Source: Anaerolineales bacterium Chloro_02 (GTDB lineage Bacteria > Chloroflexota > Anaerolineae > Anaerolineales > Anaerolineaceae). Taken from it: DNA of 9,798 bases. Location: the NCBI GenBank assembly GCA_001603765.1, contig LUZV01000019.1, forward strand, positions 1-9,798, in the 5' to 3' direction. The notes beneath the pieces were generated by a model. It worked only from the letters and a program-made list of their open reading frames with translations. It had not been told where the DNA came from and ran no database searches. Of the stretch, positions 1 to 7,226 are shown piece by piece. Position 1 is the first letter of the stretch. Every line of letters starts with the position of its first letter. The position numbers were made by a program, and so were the translations under genes.

Positions 1-470
1 GTGGCGGTGGTGTGAAACATCACCATGGTCACCTGCATATCATGCTCAAAAAGGAAGCGGTTGATCTCGTCCAGAGCGACAGCCAGCGCCTGATCATAAG
101 GGTAGCCGTAGATGCCGGATGAAATCAGGGGGAAAGCGATGCTCTTGAGGTTATGCTGAGCGGCAAGCTCCAGGCTGGAGCGGTAGGCGCTGCGCAGAAC
201 GGCTTCTTCGCCTTTATCGCCACCATCCCAAACGGGACCAACCGTGTGGATGACAAATTTTGCGGGAAGGTTAAACCCGGGGGTGATGACCGCGCTGCCA
301 GGCGAACAGAATCCAATCGAGTCGCAAGCTTTGGTCATCTCCTCTACGCCTGCCGTCTCAAAGATTCTGCCGCAAACGCCGCCGCCTCGCTTAAGCTGGA
401 CGTTGGCAGCGTTGACGATGGCGTCCACTTCCATTCTGACAATATCGTTTCGTATGATGCTAAATGGCAT
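1..470 (-). CDS. Macro-domain protein (ADP-ribose binding/hydrolase family), C-terminus cut by window edge
   Basis: The 156 visible residues form a macro domain, a fold that binds ADP-ribose or O-acetyl-ADP-ribose. Seen directly: NAAN at residues 20-23, the glycine-rich loop RGGGVCGRIF at 28-37, HTVGPVW at 75-81, and the second phosphate-binding loop LISSGIYGYP at 115-124. The ATG at 470-468 follows a good ribosome binding site (AGGGAG). The reading frame is open to base 1, so the C-terminus is missing. In MacroD-type deacetylases the glycine loop reads GVDG..H; here it is GVCG..F, typical of a separate subgroup of bacterial macro proteins, so deacetylase activity should not be assumed. The gene has its own promoter and lies 122 nt from the lipoprotein gene upstream. 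Family assignment is firm; substrate is unknown. Confidence 0.9.
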   Translation of the reverse strand, partial: MPFSIIRNDIVRMEVDAIVNAANVQLKRGGGVCGRIFETAGVEEMTKACDSIGFCSPGSAVITPGFNLPAKFVIHTVGPVWDGGDKGEEAVLRSAYRSSLELAAQHNLKSIAFPLISSGIYGYPYDQALAVALDEINRFLFEHDMQVTMVMFHTTA

Positions 471-524
471 ATTTCTCCCTGTAAAACTGCAAGAAACGGG
501 CTTGGATTATCTCATTACATCTGG

Positions 525-554
525 ATTATAACGCAGGGGCAAAACTCTCCACAA
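525..554 (-). promoter_or_regulatory. Sigma-70-like promoter of the macro-domain gene
   Basis: On the minus strand a perfect -10 box TATAAT (530-525) is preceded by TTGTGG (554-549) with an 18-nt spacer. The predicted transcript would start near 518, giving a leader of about 48 nt before the ATG at 470. It lies in the 122-nt gap between the GH114-like gene and the macro gene, so the macro gene can be expressed apart from the clpC cluster. Confidence 0.6.
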
Positions 555-556
555 AT

Positions 557-583
557 CGCCCAGCCGATTAGGGGTTAAGGGCG
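557..583 (-). terminator. Weak stem possibly ending the clpC-to-lipoprotein transcript
   Basis: CGCCC (557-561) and GGGCG (579-583) can pair around a 17-nt loop, 10 bases past the stop codon of the GH114-like gene. The stem is short, the loop is large and there is no U-run after it in the minus direction (four T follow on the plus strand). It may be a weak terminator or chance; no better terminator is seen in 471-592. Confidence 0.2.
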
Positions 584-592
584 GTTTTGAGG

Positions 593-1423
593 TTATGGGC
601 AAGGCAGAGCTTCGCCATCTAGCAGAACGTCAGCAAAAAGAACTGAAAACCCCTGTTCGTTCTGCGCGCGGCAAGCGATATCCCTGACCATTAAGTCTCG
701 TGAATACTCAATGGCGAAGACGGGTTTGTTTGCTTGCAGGAACGGCAGCGCCAGGTCTGACCATCCTTGTTCAAAAGCCTCTTCCGTGACCATAAAATCA
801 AAAACGTCTGCCAAATCGCTCACCAGATCAGGGCTATTTTTTAGCCCAATTGCCAGCCCTCTCGCGTGAGCGGCATCCGCCAGGGCGAAGGCAAAGCGGA
901 GGGTGTCTTCCCTGGTCAACTTAAAGCCTGTGTCGTTAGTCCAGGCGTCCAGGTTGTCGGGGTCCACGCCGTCAAACCCTTTTTGCCGGCATAGGTCCAA
1001 TCGGGCGTTGAACAACGGCATGATCAGCTCTAACCTCCGCAGGTCCAACCAGGTTTCCCCGGGCCATTGCTCGTAGGGCTTGCCCAATACTTCCGCCGGA
1101 AACGCGTCTCTGTCGGGTGTCCAATCTTCAAGCGTGCCCACGGAAGTGTAGCAGATCACGCGCGCGCCTTGTTCATGAAGTTGGGCGACCAACTCAGCAG
1201 AAGTCACAAATAAGTCAAGGTTGTATACCTGCACCAAACCCTGCGGGTCGGGCGAAAAATCGCCCTGGTACTGAATTCGCCAGGTCAGCCCTTTTTCTGG
1301 CTGCCACCCCGCTCCTGTGATCGCTGGCTGGGTCGGTTGAGGCGCCGCCTCCGGAAGAGTCTGGCAGCTAACCAGGATCAGGCTGATAAAAACAATCCAG
1401 GCAAGGTTTTTTAAGTTTGGCAT
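593..1423 (-). CDS. Lipoprotein with a GH114 / TM1410-like TIM-barrel glycosidase domain
   Basis: A hydrophobic N-terminal segment ends in a lipobox, LVSC at residues 17-20, so this is a predicted lipoprotein anchored on the outer face of the membrane. The rest (about 37-276) resembles the glycoside hydrolase family 114 (endo-alpha-1,4-polygalactosaminidase) fold. Seen: ICYTSVGTLEDW at 90-101, WLDLR at 125-129, the family signature GFDGVDPDNLDAW at 149-161, GLKNS at 193-197 and TEEAFE at 213-218. GH114 relatives cleave galactosamine-rich polysaccharides, so a role in exopolysaccharide trimming is a reasonable guess only. The ATG at 1423 has no clear ribosome binding site and lies 11 nt after the holA stop, which suggests translation coupled to holA. 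It is the last gene of the cluster. Confidence 0.82.
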   Translation of the reverse strand: MPNLKNLAWIVFISLILVSCQTLPEAAPQPTQPAITGAGWQPEKGLTWRIQYQGDFSPDPQGLVQVYNLDLFVTSAELVAQLHEQGARVICYTSVGTLEDWTPDRDAFPAEVLGKPYEQWPGETWLDLRRLELIMPLFNARLDLCRQKGFDGVDPDNLDAWTNDTGFKLTREDTLRFAFALADAAHARGLAIGLKNSPDLVSDLADVFDFMVTEEAFEQGWSDLALPFLQANKPVFAIEYSRDLMVRDIACRAQNEQGFSVLFADVLLDGEALPCP

Positions 1424-1434
1424 GAGGGATGAAG

Positions 1435-2460
1435 TTATTTGGTGAGGTCCGCAATCAGAAGCTCAAAAGCCACGTCGCCCGGAGTGCCGCCGGTTTTCAT
1501 GTCCATGTCAATTTGCAGCAGGCGATCATAGATTTCAAGCAGTTGACGAAGACTGAAACGGCGAGCCTGATTCTCAAGCTTTCGCGCCACGAAGTTCAAA
1601 ACCTGCAGTTCCCGTTCGATATCCGGCGCGCGCTTGCCCTCGTCCAAAATTTCGCGCGCCTGGATCAGAAGGCGAAACTGCCTGTGGATCATTCCTGTCA
1701 GTTCAAGCAGGTCATTATCTTCCAACAGCAGCATAAATTGCTGCATCGCAGCCTTTCCGTCGCGCTCACCCAGCGCGTCTGTAAGCCGGAAGATGTCGCC
1801 TTCCCGTTCCTGGGAGGTCAGCAGGCTCACGTCTTCTTTTGTCACCACCTGACGCTCGCCAACATAAGTGATCAGTTTTTCCACTTCATTTTGAGCGCGC
1901 AGGGTGTTATTACCGACATAGCTCGCCAGCAGGCGCGCGGCATCAGGCAAAAAGCCTCCGCCGAGTTCTTTTGCTTTACGCAAAATCCAAGAGGGCATGT
2001 CCTCATCATCTGGCAAGGCGCAGTCTATAAGCAGCGTCTGGTCCGGATGGTCGCGCATCCAATCCGTCAGCCAGGCGTAGGATTTTCCGTTTTCCCAATA
2101 ACGCTCGCCGCGTTTTTTCGTTTGCTGATCATCAACCACCAATACGAGGGCTGTTGTTTCGGGCAGGCTGGCAAACAAATCCAGGCAGCCTTGAAGGCGC
2201 TCTTTTGCCATTTTTCCCAGAAACACACGCGCGTTCTCCACTACAATCAGGCGCCGCTCAGCCAAAAACGGCATGGTCAGGGCATCGGACTGAAGTGTCT
2301 CAAAACTGAGGTTCTCGCCTTGATGGCGCGTGGTATTCAGATCCGCCATGGACGGATCGCCAATCCCAGCCTGAAAACCAGCGATGACTTCCTTAACGCG
2401 GGTCGTGTCATCACCGCGCAGGAGGTATAAGGTGGGTTTTGGCTGATCGCTTTGGCTCAT
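1435..2460 (-). CDS. holA: DNA polymerase III subunit delta
   Basis: HolA is the clamp-loader subunit that opens the sliding beta clamp for loading onto primed DNA. The 341-residue length matches the family (about 340). Seen: the N-terminal LYLLRGDD at residues 11-18; the FLAERRLIVVENA stretch at 65-77, which corresponds to the clamp-contacting part of domain I; NTLRAQNEVEKL at 185-196, which matches the family's conserved Asn...Glu-Glu-Lys-Leu helix; DIFRLTDALGERD at 222-234; and a C-terminal helical collar domain from about 235. It has no Walker motif, as expected for delta. The start ATG follows the DUF6391 stop by 7 nt; only GGA is available as a ribosome binding site, so coupling is likely. 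Placement in a clpC-radA cluster is uncommon for this gene. Confidence 0.93.
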   Translation of the reverse strand: MSQSDQPKPTLYLLRGDDTTRVKEVIAGFQAGIGDPSMADLNTTRHQGENLSFETLQSDALTMPFLAERRLIVVENARVFLGKMAKERLQGCLDLFASLPETTALVLVVDDQQTKKRGERYWENGKSYAWLTDWMRDHPDQTLLIDCALPDDEDMPSWILRKAKELGGGFLPDAARLLASYVGNNTLRAQNEVEKLITYVGERQVVTKEDVSLLTSQEREGDIFRLTDALGERDGKAAMQQFMLLLEDNDLLELTGMIHRQFRLLIQAREILDEGKRAPDIERELQVLNFVARKLENQARRFSLRQLLEIYDRLLQIDMDMKTGGTPGDVAFELLIADLTK

Positions 2461-2467
2461 GCTGTCG

Positions 2468-2965
2468 TTATCCGGCGCTGGTGCGGATGAAATGGACGAA
2501 GCCGCCGCGCGTTTTCTGGCTGGTCACCTGGCGCACAGCCAGTCCGCGGGTGTCGGGATCTGTGGTGACAGTTCGCTGAACTTTCGGACCCAGAGGGCGC
2601 GTCAGCGCGAAGGCAGGTATCGCCACCAGCAGGGCTGCCAACCAATGCCACCAGGAATTTTTTCCCTTCCTCCCCAGCAGTTCCAAAGCGCCAAAGGCAG
2701 CCGTGCTGCCTGCAAGGCTGGAAATAGCCAGGTTTGTGCCGCAATTCGGATGTACCGCCAGGTCAGGCTCGCCATTTTCCATCCGGCGTTTGGCTTCCAG
2801 CACTGCGTCGGTTACGATTTCTGTCGGCAAATCGGCGAAAAGAACAAATCCGCCCGGGTTTGAGTGCCCCATCATGCGAACGCCCTTGTAGCTTTGAGCC
2901 AGAACGGTCATGGTCGCATGCTCGAGGGCGTGGTTCTTGCGAGTTGATTCTACAATTGATGTCAT
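2468..2965 (-). CDS. DUF6391-family membrane protein of unknown function
   Basis: This protein of 165 residues matches what I recall of the uncharacterised DUF6391 family, also found in cyanobacteria. Seen: NHALEHAT at residues 11-18, which contains an HxxEH motif (H12, E15, H16); HSNPGGF at 34-40; AVHPNCGTN at 71-78; and two hydrophobic stretches at about 78-97 and 104-122, the second being a likely membrane helix. A basic, Thr-rich tail follows (123-165). The conserved His, Glu and Cys residues could bind a metal, but no function is established. The start ATG has GAGAG about 6-7 nt upstream. The gene lies 51 nt after radA and 7 nt before holA, so it is surely co-transcribed. The name is from memory and needs a profile search. 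Confidence 0.75.
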   Translation of the reverse strand: MTSIVESTRKNHALEHATMTVLAQSYKGVRMMGHSNPGGFVLFADLPTEIVTDAVLEAKRRMENGEPDLAVHPNCGTNLAISSLAGSTAAFGALELLGRKGKNSWWHWLAALLVAIPAFALTRPLGPKVQRTVTTDPDTRGLAVRQVTSQKTRGGFVHFIRTSAG

Positions 2966-3016
2966 TTTATCTCTCTGTTCCCTGCATGAATCCTACCACG
3001 CCAGACAGGGGCGCGG

Positions 3017-4462
3017 TTAATCCCGCGGTTGCCCGGTTTCTTTTGCCGAGACGGGCTTCTCGGGGGTTTCTTCTAACAACGCGGCTTTAAGAGCTTCTCG
3101 CAGCGAACGGCACTCCACCACCTCAATCCCCTCAGGCCAGGGCTCGCTTTTTCGCAGGCGTTTAGACACTACAGCGCGTTTAAAGCCCAGTTTGGCAGCC
3201 TCGCGTAATCTGGTTTGCATTTGCCCAACCATGCGCAGTTCGCCTGAAAGCCCAACTTCGCCAATCAGCACAGTGTCGGCCCGGACAGGAGTGTCGCGAT
3301 AAGAAGAGGCAATGGCAGCAGCCACCGCCAGGTCGGCAGCCGGTTCATCAATGCGAAGACCGCTGACAACGTTTGTGATAACGTCCTGGTTGCTGAGGTT
3401 CACGCCCAACCTGCGGGTAAGCACAGCCGCAAGGATAAGCAGACGGTTGAAGTCAATCCCGTTGGCAGTACGGCGAGGGTTGCCAAAGTTGGTTGGGGTT
3501 GTTAGCCCCTGGATTTCAACCAGCAGCGGACGCGTTCCTTCCATGGTTACGGCAATTGCCGAACCTGGCGCGTTGATCATACGCTCCGCCAGGAAAACCT
3601 CACTCGGGTTGCGGACTTCTACCATGCCTTTTTCCTGCATTTCAAAGACGCCCACCTCGCTGGTCGCGCCAAAGCGGTTTTTCACCGAGCGTAAAAGGCG
3701 GTATGACTGAAAATGTTCGCCCTCAAGGTAAAGTACTGTGTCGACAATGTGTTCGAGCACACGCGGACCGGCAATGGTGCCTTCTTTTGTGACATGTCCA
3801 ATCAGGAACACGGTTACGCCGGTGCTTTTCGCCAGCTCTCGAAGGCGCGCGGCGCACTCCCGCACCTGGGAGATCGAGCCAGCCGCCGATTCCATCTCGG
3901 GCAGGGTCATGGTCTGAATTGAATCGATGATCACCAGGGTTGGTTTAGTGTCTTCTATGTGTTTAAAAATCACCGCCAGGTTGGTTTCTGTTACCAAAAG
4001 CAAACGCGCGGGGAGTTTTGGGCTGCCAGCCTTATCCTTTTCAGCCAGCCGGTCAGCGCGCATTTTTATCTGACGTTCCGACTCTTCGCCCGAAACATAT
4101 AAGACTGTATGTTTCCCAGCCAGCTGCATAGCCATCTGAAGGGTCAGGGTACTCTTGCCGATGCCCGGGTCCCCGCCAATCAGGACAATCGAACCGGGGA
4201 CGATTCCACCACCTAAAACACGCGCGAATTCCTCTATCGGCAGCGGCAGGCGGTCCTCCTGCTGGCTCTCAATGTCCGTCAGCGCGCGCACTTGAGAAGA
4301 ACCAATCAGCCCGCGGACGGCGCGGGCTGATTTTTCGTTCTCGGCTTCAACTATTTCTTCGACCATTGAATCCCAGCTTTCACAACCGGGGCAGCGACCG
4401 AAGGAGCGGGAGCTAACCTTCCCGCAGACCTGACACACAAAACGTGAATAGGTTTTTGCCAT
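3017..4462 (-). CDS. radA: DNA repair protein RadA (Sms)
   Basis: RadA is a hexameric, ATP-driven DNA helicase that drives branch migration at recombination intermediates. Domains in order: a zinc finger with C10, C13, C24 and C27; a RecA-like ATPase with Walker A GGDPGIGKST at residues 96-105, Walker B VIIDS at 177-181, and the RadA-specific KNRFG motif at 261-265; and a Lon-protease-like C-terminal domain from about 290 to 460. The length of 481 is close to the usual 450-460, with a charged tail extra. The ATG lies 9 nt after the clpC stop, and its ribosome binding site (GGGAG) sits inside the last clpC codons, so translation coupling is likely. clpC-radA adjacency is also known in Bacillus. 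All key residues are present. Confidence 0.97.
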   Translation of the reverse strand: MAKTYSRFVCQVCGKVSSRSFGRCPGCESWDSMVEEIVEAENEKSARAVRGLIGSSQVRALTDIESQQEDRLPLPIEEFARVLGGGIVPGSIVLIGGDPGIGKSTLTLQMAMQLAGKHTVLYVSGEESERQIKMRADRLAEKDKAGSPKLPARLLLVTETNLAVIFKHIEDTKPTLVIIDSIQTMTLPEMESAAGSISQVRECAARLRELAKSTGVTVFLIGHVTKEGTIAGPRVLEHIVDTVLYLEGEHFQSYRLLRSVKNRFGATSEVGVFEMQEKGMVEVRNPSEVFLAERMINAPGSAIAVTMEGTRPLLVEIQGLTTPTNFGNPRRTANGIDFNRLLILAAVLTRRLGVNLSNQDVITNVVSGLRIDEPAADLAVAAAIASSYRDTPVRADTVLIGEVGLSGELRMVGQMQTRLREAAKLGFKRAVVSKRLRKSEPWPEGIEVVECRSLREALKAALLEETPEKPVSAKETGQPRD

Positions 4463-4471
4463 ATGATTATT

Positions 4472-7051
4472 TTACACTCCCACCATCTGGGGGGCAGTCT
4501 TTTCCTCTTCCGCGCGACCGTCGCGCTTGAGCACGACGCGCTTTTCGGGCTGACCTTCTTCGCTGAGATACTCTTCTGTATCAATCAGGATGCGGTCACC
4601 CGTGCCAAAGCTTCCAGCCAGTAAACCGTCCGAAAGGCGTTCTTCAACTTGCTGTTGGATCACACGGCGAACCGGCCGGGCGCCCATTTCGGGGTCGTAG
4701 CCAAGCTCTGCCAGGTAGTCCAAAGCGCTTTCAGTGGGCTGCAAGCGGATGTCTTGTTCAACCAGCCGTTCCTGAACCTTGTGGATCTCAAGCGAAACGA
4801 TTTCGCGGATGTCCGCGCGATTTAGCGCGCGGAAAACAATCACGGAATCGAGCCGGTTGACAAATTCAGGGCGGAAGTTGCGTTTGAGCGCTTCCATCAG
4901 CTTCTTGTGCATATCATCATAGGCGAGCTGTTCTTCGCGCGCTTCGTCAAGCTCTAAGGCAAATCCCAGAGCCGACTGGCGGCGGATCATTTCGGCGCCG
5001 ATGTTGGTGGTCATGATGATGATCGCGTTGCGGAAGTCCACTTTGCGCCCCTTAGAATCGGTCAGGTGACCTTCTTCCATGATTTGCAGCAGCATGTTGA
5101 GCGCTTCCGGGTGGGCTTTTTCGATTTCGTCAAACACAACGATCGAATACGGCTTGCGGCGGATGGCTTCGGTCAGTTGACCAGCCTCGTCGTAGCCGAT
5201 GTAGCCTGGAGGCGCGCCCACCAGGCGGCTCATGGAGTGGCGCTCCATAAACTCGGACATGTCAATCTGAATCAGGGCGTCCTCAGATCCAAACATCTGG
5301 TTGGCAAGCGCTTTTGTCAGCTCGGTCTTGCCCACGCCAGTTGGTCCGAGGAACATGAATGAGCCAATCGGGCGGTGTTCGCTCTTGAGCCCAGCCCGCG
5401 CGCGGCGGATTGCCTTCGACACGGCTTGGATGGCTTCTTTTTGTCCGATGATCGCCTTACTGAGATCTTCTTCGAGATGGAGCAGCTTGGCAGATTCCTC
5501 TGTGGCGATTTGTGTCAGCGGGATACCGGTCCACATCGAGATCACCTCGGCGATATCCTCGTCCGTCACAGTCGGGGCATTAGCGCGGTCCCACCCATCC
5601 CGCAGCGACTGAAGCTCTTCTTCAAGCACAGCCTGTATCTTCGTGAGGGTTTCAATCGCGTCATGATCCAGGTTGGAATCGGAGTTGCGTAATTGCTGGT
5701 TTGTCTCGCGCAGTCTGGTCACAATGTCTTTACTGCTGAGCGCCGCCTCGCTTTTGTACATGCGCACACGAGACGCGGCTTCATCAACCAGGTCAATTGC
5801 CTTATCTGGCAGGAAGCGGTCGGTAACATAGCGGGCGCTGAGTTTCGCGGCTGCGTCCAGGGCTTCGTCGCTGATTTTCAGGCGGTGGTGTTCTTCGTAT
5901 TTATGCCGGATTCCCCGCAGGATCGCGATCGTCTCGGGGACAGTTGGCTGTTCCACCATGATCGGTTGGAAGCGGCGCTCAAGTGCCGCGTCGCTTTCGA
6001 TATTTTTTCGATATTCGTTGATGGTGGTAGCGCCGATTACCTGCAGCTCCCCACGTGAAAGCGCGGGTTTGAGGATGTTGGCAGCATCCACGGAGGAGCC
6101 AGCCGAACCAGCCCCAACCAGCATGTGGAATTCATCGATGAAAACGATCGCGCCGCTGGCTTTGAGTTCATCAATCACTCGCTTGAGGCGTTCCTCAAAC
6201 TGCCCGCGGTACATCGTTCCGGCAACCAGTGAGCCAACATCCAGCTGGAGCACCCGCTTTTTGAGCAGCAGTGCCGGCACATCTCCTTCGATGATGCGCT
6301 GAGCCAGCCCTTCAACGATGGCGGTTTTGCCGACACCCGGTTCACCAATCAGAGCGGGGTTGTTCTTGGTACGCCGCGCCAGAATCTGGATGACGCGCTC
6401 AATTTCCTTTTGACGCCCGATGACGGGGTCAAGCTTGCCGGCTTCCGCCAGGAAAGTCAGATCTGTTGCCAGCTGATCCACCAGGGGCGAATTGCTCTCA
6501 GCTTCCTTTTCTTTTCGGCTCAGCCGGCGCGGAGCGCCTACGCCCTCGGTGTCGGACCGGCCGCGGCGTTCTTCTTTTTCTTCTGGGCGAGTCTGGCGCT
6601 GTTCGTCAGCCTCTTTAGTCTCCCGCACAACGCGGTTGGTATGTCTGCGCAGCTGTTCGGGTGTGATCCCAAATTGAGTGAGGATTTGCATTCCCTTCAG
6701 TTCGGTATCTCTGCACAAAGCAAGCAGAAAATGTTCCGAGCCAACCGCCGGGGAGCCGTCTTTCTCGGCTTCTTCGATCGCTAACTCGAGAGTCTTTTTG
6801 ATATCTTCGCCAAGCCTCAATTCCTGATCGGGCTGTTGCTCGCTGCCGCCTTCCATGATGGCATTGAGGATGACGCTTTCATCAACCCCAAGATCCCGCA
6901 ATACACGGTTCGCGACGCAGCCATCTTCGGTGATGATGCCGGCCAGAAGATGATCCGTGCCAATAGCCTCGGCATGGAAACGCGTGGCAATCCGGCGGGC
7001 GTTGCTTAAAATCTGCTTGGCTTTTTGTGTTAATTGGTACTTATTAGCCAA
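4472..7051 (-). CDS. clpC: ATP-dependent Clp protease ATP-binding subunit ClpC
   Basis: ClpC unfolds proteins and feeds them to ClpP. Domains: N-domain, about 1-145, two repeats with GTDH (31-34) and GSEH (104-107); a long charged linker, about 145-188; first AAA domain with Walker A GEPGVGKT (236-243), Walker B FIDEFH (304-309), pore residue Y281 and arginine pair R359-R360; a middle domain, about 430-495; second AAA domain with Walker A GPTGVGKT (569-576), pore GYIGY (616-620), Walker B VVFDEIEKAH (638-647), the ClpP-docking tripeptide LGF (695-697) and sensor GAR (790-792). It has 859 residues against about 810 in Bacillus. The start is TTG at 7051-7049: AGAGG (7062-7058) lies 6 nt upstream and an in-frame TAG blocks extension. 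The middle domain lacks the usual UVR-like signature. First gene of the cluster. Confidence 0.97.
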   Translation of the reverse strand: MANKYQLTQKAKQILSNARRIATRFHAEAIGTDHLLAGIITEDGCVANRVLRDLGVDESVILNAIMEGGSEQQPDQELRLGEDIKKTLELAIEEAEKDGSPAVGSEHFLLALCRDTELKGMQILTQFGITPEQLRRHTNRVVRETKEADEQRQTRPEEKEERRGRSDTEGVGAPRRLSRKEKEAESNSPLVDQLATDLTFLAEAGKLDPVIGRQKEIERVIQILARRTKNNPALIGEPGVGKTAIVEGLAQRIIEGDVPALLLKKRVLQLDVGSLVAGTMYRGQFEERLKRVIDELKASGAIVFIDEFHMLVGAGSAGSSVDAANILKPALSRGELQVIGATTINEYRKNIESDAALERRFQPIMVEQPTVPETIAILRGIRHKYEEHHRLKISDEALDAAAKLSARYVTDRFLPDKAIDLVDEAASRVRMYKSEAALSSKDIVTRLRETNQQLRNSDSNLDHDAIETLTKIQAVLEEELQSLRDGWDRANAPTVTDEDIAEVISMWTGIPLTQIATEESAKLLHLEEDLSKAIIGQKEAIQAVSKAIRRARAGLKSEHRPIGSFMFLGPTGVGKTELTKALANQMFGSEDALIQIDMSEFMERHSMSRLVGAPPGYIGYDEAGQLTEAIRRKPYSIVVFDEIEKAHPEALNMLLQIMEEGHLTDSKGRKVDFRNAIIIMTTNIGAEMIRRQSALGFALELDEAREEQLAYDDMHKKLMEALKRNFRPEFVNRLDSVIVFRALNRADIREIVSLEIHKVQERLVEQDIRLQPTESALDYLAELGYDPEMGARPVRRVIQQQVEERLSDGLLAGSFGTGDRILIDTEEYLSEEGQPEKRVVLKRDGRAEEEKTAPQMVGV

Positions 7052-7190
7052 AGTAAACCTCTATTTCTTTCGCTGCCTTGAGAGGCAAAATCCTGCCGTT
7101 GTAGTCCCGATGTTCGATTTTGGCAGGGGAAATCAGGCGGGGGAACCCTCGCAAAGAAGGCTCACAACACTCCGGAATGATGTTCTCCGG
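7052..7190 (-). promoter_or_regulatory. Long structured 5' leader of clpC
   Basis: If the promoter at 7198-7226 is used, the clpC mRNA has a leader of about 140 nt with no visible upstream gene. It holds several inverted repeats: CCGGA/TCCGG (7172-7176 with 7186-7190); GCG-GGG/CCC-CGC around AA (7137-7152, one internal mismatch in the minus-strand RNA); CCTGCC/GGCAGG (7092-7097 with 7122-7127); CAAAATC/GATTTTG (7086-7092 with 7116-7122); and TGCCT/AGGCA (7074-7078 with 7083-7087), which sits about 12 nt before the ribosome binding site. I do not recognise a known riboswitch, T-box, CIRCE or CtsR site in it. A structured regulatory leader is an inference. Confidence 0.45.
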
Positions 7191-7197
7191 TAATGCG

Positions 7198-7226
7198 AGT
7201 ATACCAAATTATCCAGCATGATTGCT
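7198..7226 (-). promoter_or_regulatory. Extended -10 promoter of the clpC cluster
   Basis: On the minus strand TATACT (7203-7198) is preceded by TGG (7206-7204), giving an extended -10 (TGnTATACT). The -35 position at a 17-nt spacer (AGCAAT, 7226-7221) is poor, which fits an extended -10 promoter or one helped or blocked by a regulator. The predicted start is near 7191. Confidence 0.55.

Noticed and set aside
153..578. Plus-strand open frame of 141 codons opposite the macro gene
   Set aside because: Antisense to a clear macro domain; its product has no recognisable motif.
1429..2430. Plus-strand open frame of 333 codons opposite holA
   Set aside because: It lies wholly antisense to a well-recognised gene, has no family features and reads like the mirror of HolA codons.
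7086..7152. Possible tRNA or T-box in the clpC leader
   Set aside because: GTTCGATTTTGGCAGG looks like a tRNA 3' end and AGGGTTCCCCCGC faintly like a T-box core, but the paired arms span only about 36-40 nt and no anticodon arm or conserved T-box sequence is present.
6957..7193. Plus-strand open frame running from clpC into its leader
   Set aside because: It overlaps the clpC start antisense, lacks a ribosome binding site and resembles no protein I know.
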